This document shows positions 1 to 8,222 of a DNA stretch of 43,997 nucleotides, one piece after another. Source of the stretch: Chloroflexota bacterium (GTDB lineage: Bacteria; Chloroflexota; Anaerolineae; Aggregatilineales; J027); contig JAKEEQ010000213.1 in NCBI GenBank assembly GCA_022616515.1, positions 1 through 43,997 of the forward strand. The letters are read 5' to 3'. A program made the position numbers and the translations under genes. Within the stretch, counting starts at the first letter, position 1; each line of letters opens with the position of its first letter. The notes under the pieces were generated by a model. It was not told where the DNA came from. It saw nothing but the letters and a program-made list of their open reading frames with translations, and did no database searches.

Positions 1-1454
1 CGATGCAATCCGGGGCTGTCCGGCGGATAGGCCGGTTTGAAGCCTTCGCTGCCCATCAACCAGATTTCAACGAGACTGTTAACCCCGGTCAGGCGGCGCG
101 TATCGCTGGCGATGCTCTCCAGAATCCCGGCAAGCTGCAACTGTTTGCCGGAGGCATTCACGGCGCTTTCCAGCAGCATTTCGGTCCATTCGCGGCGGCG
201 AGTTTCCAGATACAGGTTCAGCGCCAGCACCGCCGGGGCAGGCAGCAGCAACGCCAGCGCCGGGTCCAGCAGATTGAGGGTATGGATGTGGGAATCGTTG
301 TAGATCGCAGGCGCGATTCCGTTCGCATATAGAATCGCCAGCAGCACCCAGCCAATTGTCAGGACGGGAGCCATAACCGCAATCCCCCGCCAGCGAAACT
401 GCGCATACAGCAGCGATGACAGTATTGCGAAGGCCGCGATTAAAACCCCCTGTGAGGTGGAATCCTGGGGCAGGATGAATTTTTCTTGCAGCAGGCTCTC
501 GATGATATTGGCATGAATGGCGACCCCCGCCATCGAATTTTCTTCAAAGCCGGATGGAATGGGGTAATTATCATTGATGCCGGTGGCATTCATCACGCCC
601 AGCAGCACAATTTTGTCGTTGAGTGCTGCCGCATCCACCTTCCGTGCCAGCACATCAGCAAAGGAATACACCGCGAATGAGTCGTCCGATTCCGGCCTGC
701 CGAAATAATTAACCATCAGCCGTCCCTGATCGTCCAGCGGCACGTCCAGTCCCGCCAGTTGCAGCACTCCGCGTCGATAATCCACCACCGGGTCCATTGT
801 CTCGCGCGAGATGCGATGGTAGGCCAGATAGGTGACGGCACTCAATGACAACTCGACTGCTGCATCATCGGTCAGGCTGCTCGTGCCGCGCATCGGCTGC
901 CAGCGAATCGCTCCGTCATTGTCAGGCAGGACATTCACAAATCCAGTGTTGGACGTAGATTGGGCAAATTGTGGTTCGGGGCGCACCCAGTAATCAAAAC
1001 GCACGATGTCATTCGGAGCTTCAACGCTGCGCGGCTCACCGGAGATGGGCATAACAATCCGGGTGCGGGCGCGGTTAGCGGGGCAGCGGGCATTCAGCAT
1101 CGCCTCGGTCAGCGCTTGATCGGCGGCTTCATCCTGGCTGGGGTCGGCAAACAGGATGTCGAACACGACCACTCGCACACAATTCTCCGCCATGATATTC
1201 ACGAAATCGGCATACAGGGTGCGGGGCCATTCCGCAAAACGCCCATAGGTATCCAGCGATTGGTTGTCGATGGCAACAATCACCACCGTATCGCCCGTGT
1301 CGCGCTCGACATAATAGGTGTCGTTCAATCGGGCGCGAACGGTGCTAAAAGAGCCGGTGCTCCATATCGCCAGCAATACAGCCGCGATCACCGCGCCGAT
1401 GAGGAATCCGGCACTCAGTCGTCGCCACGATGAAAATTCGATGCGCTGCTGCAT
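1..1454 (-). CDS. CHASE2-domain membrane receptor (3' end cut by window edge)
   Basis: Read on the minus strand from the ATG at 1454, two bases after the stop of the upstream FecR/SH3b gene, so the two are probably one operon. The frame stays open to the window edge (484 codons). A membrane anchor lies near residues 14-31. The CHASE2 sensor domain spans about 35-310, with hallmarks such as VVIVAIDNQSLDTYGRF, the FDILFADPS turn and KIVLLGV. Three further membrane helices follow at about 333-410, then a short charged linker and the start of what looks like a GAF domain (about 430 onward). CHASE2 is an extracytoplasmic sensing domain; the output module (kinase, cyclase or other) is off the edge and cannot be named. 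Confident on CHASE2, less so on GAF. Confidence 0.85.
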   Translation of the reverse strand, partial: MQQRIEFSSWRRLSAGFLIGAVIAAVLLAIWSTGSFSTVRARLNDTYYVERDTGDTVVIVAIDNQSLDTYGRFAEWPRTLYADFVNIMAENCVRVVVFDILFADPSQDEAADQALTEAMLNARCPANRARTRIVMPISGEPRSVEAPNDIVRFDYWVRPEPQFAQSTSNTGFVNVLPDNDGAIRWQPMRGTSSLTDDAAVELSLSAVTYLAYHRISRETMDPVVDYRRGVLQLAGLDVPLDDQGRLMVNYFGRPESDDSFAVYSFADVLARKVDAAALNDKIVLLGVMNATGINDNYPIPSGFEENSMAGVAIHANIIESLLQEKFILPQDSTSQGVLIAAFAILSSLLYAQFRWRGIAVMAPVLTIGWVLLAILYANGIAPAIYNDSHIHTLNLLDPALALLLPAPAVLALNLYLETRRREWTEMLLESAVNASGKQLQLAGILESIASDTRRLTGVNSLVEIWLMGSEGFKPAYPPDSPGLH

Positions 1455-1456
1455 AA

Positions 1457-2737
1457 CTAGTCCGTAGGTTCTTCCGTTGCATCGGGCGTCGCGGTTACGT
1501 CATCGTCCGATTCTTCTTCCGGGACTTCTTCGGTCGCCTCAACCTCATCGCCATTTTCTTCGCTATCATCCGCTTCTTCAGCCTCATCCTCATCCGCCTC
1601 TTCTTCGGTGAGAAGTGAATCGACCGGGATAATGTCCAGTTCTTCGGCACTGAAATCAATCGTCATGAGATCAGCCGAAACCCAGCCGACCAGCCCATTA
1701 CCCAAATAGACCTGATACCAGACGTTGTCCGCCGTGCGCCCAATGATAACCAGATTAGTGCCAGACGTTACGGTGTCTAACTGGCGGAACTCACGGCCCG
1801 GCCCCAGCCGGATATTGGCGGTGGGCACGACCACCACGCCGCCCCGTCGATTCTGCACGAGGTCATAACGTTCCGGGTCTTCGCGGTGGGTGTTTTCGAA
1901 GGGGCGCAAGCCGGGACATTCTTCATCAATGGTCACATCGGAAATGGATGACGAAATCCAGCCAAAATTGCCGCCGAAACGGATGCGATACCAGCCATCT
2001 GTCGTTTCACCGAAGAAACGGTCGATGCGCTGGCCCTCGACATTGCCCACGCGCGGGGCTTCGAGTGTAGGACCCTGCCGCACGTTAAGCACCACATCGC
2101 CCTGCGGCACGACCTCGACCGGGCAGCCATCCAACTGCGAATCGAGGAGCATGAAATCTCCGGCGGGTACAATTTCACTCAGCATGGCATCGACTGGCGA
2201 ACGAATGCCCTGCCCGGTTGTCAATTCCACTTCTTCGTCCCCGGCGTTGACGATGACCTTGCCGCTGTCTACCAGCACCGCCGAGCGCCCGTCACTTTCC
2301 ACCCGCACCCGCGACTCGCTGATGTCGGCTTGCAGCGCCATACCGGGCATAATGAGCTGGTAGACGCCCGACACTTCAAGGGTTTGCGACATGAAGCCTT
2401 CGGTCATCTCGACTTCCAGTTCGACCTCATCCTCGCCGGTGCGCTCGAAGGTGACAATGCGGATGGTGGAACCCGGTGAAATCGTTAAATTTGCATCCAC
2501 AAAAATAAAATCTATTGAGGCTTCACCGCTGGCTGTGGTGCGAATTTCATCACCCACGCCCACGATGGATTCTTTCTGCACCCGCACCCATGCCGATGTG
2601 TTGGCCCGTTTAATTTCAACGCCGACTCTATCCACCAACAATGTAGCCGCCAGTTCGTCCTGACTTATGACCTGCTGGCTGGCGGCAAGTGCGATCATGA
2701 CGGTAAATAGAACCAGCACCATCCGCAGTTTCTTCAT
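1457..2737 (-). CDS. secreted FecR-domain protein with two SH3b domains and acidic tail
   Basis: The start is placed at the ATG encoding MKKLRMVLVLF, which has GGGAGAAGAGG just upstream; a longer frame to 2800 would put 21 unlikely residues before the signal peptide. The order is signal peptide (about 1-25, probable cleavage before QDEL), FecR-type beta domain (about 35-170), SH3b domain 1 (about 203-265, with LNVRQGP and GWISSS), SH3b domain 2 (about 297-355, with IRLGPG and GWVSADL) and a strongly Glu/Asp-rich tail (about 375-426). FecR domains occur in surface signalling and SH3b domains often bind cell-wall peptides or other proteins. It lies two bases before the CHASE2 gene, so an exported sensor pair is a reasonable inference. 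The exact ligand is unknown. Confidence 0.85.
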   Translation of the reverse strand: MKKLRMVLVLFTVMIALAASQQVISQDELAATLLVDRVGVEIKRANTSAWVRVQKESIVGVGDEIRTTASGEASIDFIFVDANLTISPGSTIRIVTFERTGEDEVELEVEMTEGFMSQTLEVSGVYQLIMPGMALQADISESRVRVESDGRSAVLVDSGKVIVNAGDEEVELTTGQGIRSPVDAMLSEIVPAGDFMLLDSQLDGCPVEVVPQGDVVLNVRQGPTLEAPRVGNVEGQRIDRFFGETTDGWYRIRFGGNFGWISSSISDVTIDEECPGLRPFENTHREDPERYDLVQNRRGGVVVVPTANIRLGPGREFRQLDTVTSGTNLVIIGRTADNVWYQVYLGNGLVGWVSADLMTIDFSAEELDIIPVDSLLTEEEADEDEAEEADDSEENGDEVEATEEVPEEESDDDVTATPDATEEPTD

Positions 2738-2791
2738 ATGGCCTCTTCTCCCTGTGCACCCCAAATAAAAATTATTGGCGGAACTCACAGC

Positions 2792-2857
2792 GGACGCCAT
2801 ATATGGCGTCCCTACGGGGACTCGTAGGTTTTCGCAGGGACGGGATATATCCCGTCC
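2792..2857. repeat. BIME-like element, palindrome types i + ii
   Basis: This element holds two perfect 20-bp palindromes. GGACGCCATATATGGCGTCC (2792-2811) is followed by CTAC, and GGACGGGATATATCCCGTCC lies at 2838-2857. The same pair, with one base change, recurs at 37874-37940. It lies between two same-strand FecR/SH3b genes. Confidence 0.9.
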
Positions 2858-2904
2858 GCTTCTTTTCGTCGTCTCCGAACCGTAAATCGGTACGTCCCTG
2901 TCCC

Positions 2905-3759
2905 CTATTCCTCAACATAATTCACCGGGAATTGGCGCAGGAGCGGGCATTCATCCGCCAGCCCAACCGCATCGGCAGCAATCCAGCCATAACTGCCATC
3001 GTCAAGCTGGATGCGATACCACGTATTCCCAATGATCGTCCCGTAAACGGTCTCAATATCGGATGGCGGAATCGTCGCGATCACGTCGTTGCTCGTTGCC
3101 GGACCAGAGCGCACATTCAACTGCACGTCAAGTTGAATCGAACTCGTCGCCACACAGCCATCGAGCGCCGTATCAAGTGCCTCAAAACTGTCCGCCGATA
3201 CGACATCACTCAACTCACCATCTACCGCCCGCACACCAAACCCGCCGTCAACAGGCGTATCTGACGCATTGACCTGTCCGTCAAACGTCAGCAGCGATGA
3301 CCGCCCATCCTCTTCAACACGCACCGCAAAATCTGTGCCTCGTACCGTCATGTTGACGCCGGGCGTAATTACCCGGTAGGACGAATCCTGATCGAGAATG
3401 CGTTCCACCTGTTGAATGGTAATACCAGCGAGGATTTCCAGCGTGATGGTGAATGCTTCTTCTTCAACCCGGAAGTCGGCGATGATGACCTCCGTTTCTG
3501 GTTGCAGTTCGGTGCTGGTCCCGTCTGCAAAGAAGGTGATAATGGCCTCACCTTCCTCGTCGGTGCGAATCATGTCGCCCTGTGCCAGCAGTGTTTCAAA
3601 CGTCACCGGAATCCAGACATCAGTATCCACCCGCTTGACGTCGACACTGGCATTAATCACCTCTAACGACGCCACCAGAAGTTCTTCCTGAGCATGTGTT
3701 GGGGCGAATGGAGCCAAAAAACTAACTATCAGTAACAAGATGAGTACTCGTCGCATCAT
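2905..3759 (-). CDS. secreted FecR-domain protein with one SH3b domain
   Basis: A 284-aa protein with signal peptide 1-23 (MRRVLILLLIVSFLAPF, probable cleavage THA|QEE), a FecR-like domain at about 30-160 (VKRVDTDVWIPV, GDMIRTDEEGEAIITF, MTVRGTDFAVRVEEDG) and one SH3b domain at about 205-270 (LNVRSGPATSNDVI, YRIQLDDGSYGWIAADAV). It is a shorter paralogue of the 426-aa protein immediately downstream, lacking the second SH3b and the acidic tail. A sigma70-like promoter is visible upstream and the rpsT terminator isolates it from rpsT. The 167-nt gap to the next gene holds a paired palindrome that may limit read-through. Predicted to act outside the membrane; ligand unknown. Confidence 0.85.
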   Translation of the reverse strand: MMRRVLILLLIVSFLAPFAPTHAQEELLVASLEVINASVDVKRVDTDVWIPVTFETLLAQGDMIRTDEEGEAIITFFADGTSTELQPETEVIIADFRVEEEAFTITLEILAGITIQQVERILDQDSSYRVITPGVNMTVRGTDFAVRVEEDGRSSLLTFDGQVNASDTPVDGGFGVRAVDGELSDVVSADSFEALDTALDGCVATSSIQLDVQLNVRSGPATSNDVIATIPPSDIETVYGTIIGNTWYRIQLDDGSYGWIAADAVGLADECPLLRQFPVNYVEE

Positions 3760-3791
3760 CCAGCCTATCCCAAATTTTTTTAAGTGTCCCT

Positions 3792-3821
3792 ATGATACTG
3801 TGAACTAAATAGAAATTACAA
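3792..3821 (-). promoter_or_regulatory. candidate sigma70-type promoter for the 284-aa FecR/SH3b gene
   Basis: On the minus strand, TTGTAA (3816-3821) and TATCAT (3792-3797) are separated by 18 bases. That gives 4/6 and 5/6 matches to the consensus, about 33 bases upstream of the start codon and just after the rpsT terminator. Confidence 0.4.
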
Positions 3822-3866
3822 ACGAGGTATTTATTCGCGTTTAAAAGGTTGTAAAAAGGTATAGAC

Positions 3867-3894
3867 AAAAAAACACCCTGCGGGGTGCAGGGTG
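3867..3894 (-). terminator. Rho-independent terminator after rpsT
   Basis: On the minus strand a perfect 8-bp stem CACCCTGC/GCAGGGTG with loop ACCCC is followed directly by seven T. It begins six bases after the rpsT stop codon. Confidence 0.93.
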
Positions 3895-3899
3895 CGGTG

Positions 3900-4169
3900 C
3901 TATTCAGCCAGCAGTTCGTTGAGCCGTTTCATGAGGCGGCTCTTGCGGCGAGCAGCATTGTTCTTGTGGATAATGCCCTTGTCGGCTGACTTGTCGAGCA
4001 TAGAGATGGCTTCGCGGACCTGGGCGATAGCTTCTTCTTTGTTGCCAGCCACAATCTGATCCTGAGCCTTCTTCAGTTCAGTACGAGTTCTTGAGCGATA
4101 AACGCGATTACGCTGGTGTTTGCGCTCGTTGGTGCGAATGCGCTTGATAGCGGATTTATGATTAGCCAA
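3900..4169 (-). CDS. rpsT: 30S ribosomal protein S20
   Basis: An 89-aa protein starting MANHKSAIKRIRTNERKHQR and ending in the conserved NNAARRKSRLMKRLNEL region, the expected length and sequence for S20, which binds 16S rRNA in the small subunit body. The start codon is TTG at 4169-4167: the genomic bases at the conserved initiator Met position read TTGGCTAATCAT, and GGAG lies about 8 bases upstream. No ATG fits the family N-terminus. It sits 71 bases downstream of a PIG-L gene on the same strand and is closed by a strong terminator. In E. coli rpsT also uses UUG, which is tied to autogenous control. Confidence 0.97.
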   Translation of the reverse strand: MANHKSAIKRIRTNERKHQRNRVYRSRTRTELKKAQDQIVAGNKEEAIAQVREAISMLDKSADKGIIHKNNAARRKSRLMKRLNELLAE

Positions 4170-4240
4170 CGGAAATTCTCCGGTAAATTCTTTATGTTCC
4201 TGACATGACGCATAATCCTACCAGATACGCCGCTGCCTGT

Positions 4241-5044
4241 CTAGGTGATGCCCGCAAACAAATCATCTTCCGGTTCGCGCCCGCCATTGACAAGGCTGTA
4301 GACTCGCATATAGTGCTGCATCCTGCACAACGCCACTGCATTCTCGCTCAAACGTGCCAGAAAGCCGTCATCAGCCGGTATCTGGGTCTGGTGACATTTA
4401 ACGGCTTTCATGACATCTTCAGCATAATCGCTGCCATCAATGCGCGTCGTGACCGCCCAGTCAGGCCAGATAACGGCGCGACGTTCAACTCCATCCACCA
4501 TCATTACAATGTCGTCAAACACTGACAGGTACACATCCACCAACTCCTGTGTGACGATATGATAGTAGAGTTTGGAAACGCGATGGGGTGGATGAGGAAT
4601 AGGGAAACTGGTATCGGCGGCTGCCACTAACGCCGCACTGGTGAACTGTGAAATGGCGATGTGGTCAGGATGTCCATAGGCACCGTCAGGCGCAAATGTT
4701 AAGACCACCTGCGGCCTGACCTGTCGAACGTAGGCTGCAATTCTGGCAATGGCTTCCGGTGGATCAGCCTGATCAAGATCACCGTCGATATAATCCAGCA
4801 AGCAAATATCGCCGATATTGAGGCATTCCGCCGCCGTCCGCAGCTCCTTTTCGCGAATCTGACCCAGCGCGTCCATGCCCGGATTGTCTGACGGGTCGCG
4901 ATGCCAGCCGCGTTCGCCGCGCGTCGCCGTAATCAGATACGTCTCGACACCTTCAGCGGCATATTTCGCCAGCGTCGCGCCAAAACCGAGCGTTTCATCG
5001 TCGGGATGGGCCAGAATACACATCAAGCGTAGCGGTTCAGCCAT
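4241..5044 (-). CDS. PIG-L family (LmbE-like) de-N-acetylase
   Basis: A 267-aa protein with the PIG-L/LmbE zinc site AHPDDE at residues 12-17, a downstream HPDH motif (in AYGHPDHIAIS, about 130) and TATRGERGW near 40. The family removes acetyl groups from GlcNAc-type substrates, as in GPI, mycothiol, bacillithiol or lincomycin pathways. This subgroup, with the PSDNPGMDALGQIREKEL segment, resembles the stand-alone MshB/BshB-like enzymes, but the substrate cannot be read from sequence. Its ATG overlaps the end of the upstream kinase/NB-ARC gene by 8 bases, so the two are probably translationally coupled. Confidence 0.9.
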   Translation of the reverse strand: MAEPLRLMCILAHPDDETLGFGATLAKYAAEGVETYLITATRGERGWHRDPSDNPGMDALGQIREKELRTAAECLNIGDICLLDYIDGDLDQADPPEAIARIAAYVRQVRPQVVLTFAPDGAYGHPDHIAISQFTSAALVAAADTSFPIPHPPHRVSKLYYHIVTQELVDVYLSVFDDIVMMVDGVERRAVIWPDWAVTTRIDGSDYAEDVMKAVKCHQTQIPADDGFLARLSENAVALCRMQHYMRVYSLVNGGREPEDDLFAGIT

Positions 5045-8000
5045 GAGATTCCTCCACGAGCAGATCGTTTACGATAGTCTCCAGCACGAGGTTCTTGCCG
5101 CGTGCAAATGCGGGATTCTTACTGTCACCATGCTGTTCGAGCAGCGTTTTCACCTCATCTTTTGTTTCCTGATTGCTGAGGGGATGGTGGAAAATCAGGC
5201 CCAGCAGTTCGTGACCGCGTTCGGTCTGGTTGCTGTGCAAGAACAAATCGCCAAAGCCCACCAGTGTTGAGAGGATAAGCGGGGTCAAGTGCATCGCCAC
5301 GACCAATTCAAGCGCCCGGCGATGGTTTTCACGTGCTGCCCGGTAATCGCCGAGGGCTGTCATCGTCAGGCCCAGCCCGGTTAACGCGGTGGCAAGCCCG
5401 CCTCTATCGCCAAGATCTTTGTAGATGGCGATGCTTTCCTCAAATTGAGATTTGGCTTGAGCGGCATCACCTTCCAACAGTGCCACCCGTCCCAGATGTT
5501 TGAGCGAGACTGCCGTACCTTCCGGGTCTTTGAAAATCTCCTTGCGGATAGAGTAACTTGTCTGGTAGTGATGCCTCGCTTCGGCATAATCTCCCATCAC
5601 GCGGGCGATATGCCCCAGATCAATGCGGATATACGCCTCAAACCAGATTTGTTCAACTTTCCGCGCCAGCGACAGGGCCTGCTCGCTGTAGTGTTTGGCT
5701 GCTTGATAATCTCCTTTGCCAAAGGCGGCACTGGTCAGCACATAGTATGAGACTATTGCACTCATTTCATCACCCCGCGACTGATGGAAATGCAGAGCGT
5801 CGCTTGCAATTCGAATAGCCGTCTCATAATCACCCATCAGCGAATAAGTTAAACTCAGTGGGGTCATCGGGTCTTCATGTCCGACCGGGGGCTGGGCGAT
5901 TCGCATGAGATCGGTGCCCCGTTCCAGTGCAGTTTTTGCTTTCGCGATGTCACCCAGCCGAATCGACAGCCACCCGACGGCCATCAGCAGTTCGATGATC
6001 AGGCTGGCCTCTTCCTCAGTCGGCTCACCTGTATCAACCGCTTGCAGTGCCGCTTCGCTTGCTTCCAGACCTTCCCGGAACAGACTGCGAACTTGCCCGA
6101 CGCTGTGCAAAGCGACCATCAGTTTATTGAGTAGACTAATATCACGATGCGCGACTGCCCAACGCCACGTTGCACGCAGATTATCCATATCGGTTTCAAT
6201 CAATCGTATGGCTTCCTGATCAGCCATGCTGGTGAAATCGACAAACAATTTGCCAAAAAAGTCGGCATAATACCCGGCGTGAGCAGCGTACACATCCTCC
6301 CGCTGTCCCGACGCTTGCAGGCTTTCGTCGGCATACTGGCGGATGAGTTCGTGAATTTGATAGCGCCCGGTCATATCGCGTGACAGCAGGGACTTATTGA
6401 CCAGCGATGTCAGGGTACGCAGCGATGTTCCGGTGACAGCGATGGCTGCATCGCGGGTAAATCCACCCCGAAACACTGACAGTTTACTGAGCAGGTCGCG
6501 CTCATTCTCATTGAGCAGTGCCCATGAATATTCAAAAACGGCCCGGATGCTGCGGTGACGCTCCGGGGCATCGCGCATTTCGGTTTCCAGAAAGTCGACA
6601 TTTTGCTGGATTTCCGCCGCGATTTCATCCAACCGCAGCGTATCGACCCACCCGGCGGCCAGTTCAATGCCCAGCGGCATACCCATCACCAGACGGCAAA
6701 TGCGGGCCAGATACGGCACATCATCTTGTGCCAGCTCAAAATCGGGCTGGATACGGTGGGCGCTCTGCAAAAAGAGCTTGACACCACTGTAGTCCATGAC
6801 ATTTTCCGGCGTTTCCCACTCCGGGAATTCCATGCCGCCGATGGTGAAAATCGTCTCACCGCGCAAGTTCAGCCGCTCACGAGAAGTCACAATGATTTTG
6901 ATGTCCGGGGCGGTTTGCAAAATATCGGCCACCAGTGTCGCCGCGTCAATCACATGCTCGAAATTATCCAGCACCAGCAGCATCGACTTTTCGCGGAGGT
7001 AATCCAGTAACTGCTGGTCGGGCATGTCGGCGCTGTAAAACGAAAATTGCAGTGAGTCGGCAATGGTGGTGACGACCAACTCGGCGGCGGTAATCGGGGC
7101 CAGCGGCACGAAATATACGCCATTGGTAAACTTGTTGTGGCGTGTACCGTTCTGTCCGGTGAAATGCCGCGCTGTTTCGAGTGCAAGGCGTGTTTTGCCG
7201 ATGCCGCCCATACCCAGAATCGTTATCAGGCGGATATTCGGGTCGAGCAGGAAATTGTCCAGCGCTTCCAGTTCGCTCTCGCGACCGATGAAGGGCGTTA
7301 CCTGAGCGGGCAGGTTATGTTTGGTGGGCGGCGCGACCGCCGTCAGGTCTGTGGCGAAGCGTTTCAGGTGATTCGACTGTGGCTGGATAAAGGTTGCCCC
7401 GGAATCAGAAGTTCGCCCCAACAGAATCGACTCCAACTCTGCGCCGACAATTCGCACCGATGGGATGCGGGCCTGCGGATTCTTTTCCAACATCCGGTAA
7501 ACAAGATCCACCAGCGCGATGGGCACATCGGGACGCAGGCTTTCGAGATCAGGCACGGAAGCGGTCAGGATGCGGGTGATAGTCGCGGTCAGGGTTTCGC
7601 CCTCAAAGGGACGCTCACCCGATAACATCTCGAACAACATCACACCAAAGGCCCAGATGTCCGCCTGTGGGCCAACCGTGCCGCCGCCCAACACCTCCGG
7701 CGCTAAATAATCCACCGTGCCCACCAGTGCATTGGTCTCGGTGATGCGTTCTTTTTGGGCGATGTGGGCGATGCCGAAATCGGTCAGGCGCGGTGTGCCA
7801 TCCTCCGCCAGCAGCACATTGCCCGGTTTCAGGTCGCGGTGGATAATGTTCAGATGATGGGCACGGGTCAGCGCATCGGCGATTTCGATTGCCAGCTTGA
7901 CGACACGCTCAACAGGTAAGGATTCATGGTCCAACAGCACACCTAAATCACCGCCGGGCAGATATTCCAGCACCAGATAATGATTGCCATGTTCCTCAAC

Positions 8001-8222
8001 GGCATCCAGCATTTTGACGATATTAGGGTGATTGAGGTCGCGCAGGGCAGCCCCTTCGCGTTTGAAGCGTTCGATGAGGTCGGCGCGGGCTATTTCGGGC
8101 TTGAGGTGTTTAATGGCGACCTGTTCATGGGTCCGTGTATCAAGGCCGCAGTAGACGGTGCCCATCCCGCCGGACCCAATTTCATTTTCAATCTGGTATC
8201 GATTGGTTATCAAGGTGGTCAT
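5037..8222 (-). CDS. Ser/Thr protein kinase - NB-ARC - TPR protein (STAND family), intact copy
   Basis: A 1061-aa protein. The kinase domain (about 9-270) has glycine loop GSGGMGTV (16-23), catalytic AIK Lys38, the HRDLKPGN catalytic loop, DFG and an APE-like LAPEVL. A linker leads to an NB-ARC NTPase with P-loop GMGGIGKTR (about 340), kinase-2 LLVLDNFEHV and the GMPLGIELAA motif, then a winged-helix region (KLSVFRGGFTR). The last about 450 residues are TPR-like helical repeats. Such proteins are signalling switches that oligomerise on ligand binding. The ATG overlaps the upstream TPR reading frame as ATGA (8219-8222), and GGAGAG precedes it. It is a close paralogue of the broken gene just upstream, pointing to tandem duplication. 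Target and trigger are unknown. Confidence 0.92.
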   Translation of the reverse strand: MTTLITNRYQIENEIGSGGMGTVYCGLDTRTHEQVAIKHLKPEIARADLIERFKREGAALRDLNHPNIVKMLDAVEEHGNHYLVLEYLPGGDLGVLLDHESLPVERVVKLAIEIADALTRAHHLNIIHRDLKPGNVLLAEDGTPRLTDFGIAHIAQKERITETNALVGTVDYLAPEVLGGGTVGPQADIWAFGVMLFEMLSGERPFEGETLTATITRILTASVPDLESLRPDVPIALVDLVYRMLEKNPQARIPSVRIVGAELESILLGRTSDSGATFIQPQSNHLKRFATDLTAVAPPTKHNLPAQVTPFIGRESELEALDNFLLDPNIRLITILGMGGIGKTRLALETARHFTGQNGTRHNKFTNGVYFVPLAPITAAELVVTTIADSLQFSFYSADMPDQQLLDYLREKSMLLVLDNFEHVIDAATLVADILQTAPDIKIIVTSRERLNLRGETIFTIGGMEFPEWETPENVMDYSGVKLFLQSAHRIQPDFELAQDDVPYLARICRLVMGMPLGIELAAGWVDTLRLDEIAAEIQQNVDFLETEMRDAPERHRSIRAVFEYSWALLNENERDLLSKLSVFRGGFTRDAAIAVTGTSLRTLTSLVNKSLLSRDMTGRYQIHELIRQYADESLQASGQREDVYAAHAGYYADFFGKLFVDFTSMADQEAIRLIETDMDNLRATWRWAVAHRDISLLNKLMVALHSVGQVRSLFREGLEASEAALQAVDTGEPTEEEASLIIELLMAVGWLSIRLGDIAKAKTALERGTDLMRIAQPPVGHEDPMTPLSLTYSLMGDYETAIRIASDALHFHQSRGDEMSAIVSYYVLTSAAFGKGDYQAAKHYSEQALSLARKVEQIWFEAYIRIDLGHIARVMGDYAEARHHYQTSYSIRKEIFKDPEGTAVSLKHLGRVALLEGDAAQAKSQFEESIAIYKDLGDRGGLATALTGLGLTMTALGDYRAARENHRRALELVVAMHLTPLILSTLVGFGDLFLHSNQTERGHELLGLIFHHPLSNQETKDEVKTLLEQHGDSKNPAFARGKNLVLETIVNDLLVEESHG

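Noticed and set aside
960-1433. 157-codon open frame on the plus strand
   Set aside because: Antisense to the CHASE2 receptor; no ribosome site or domain.
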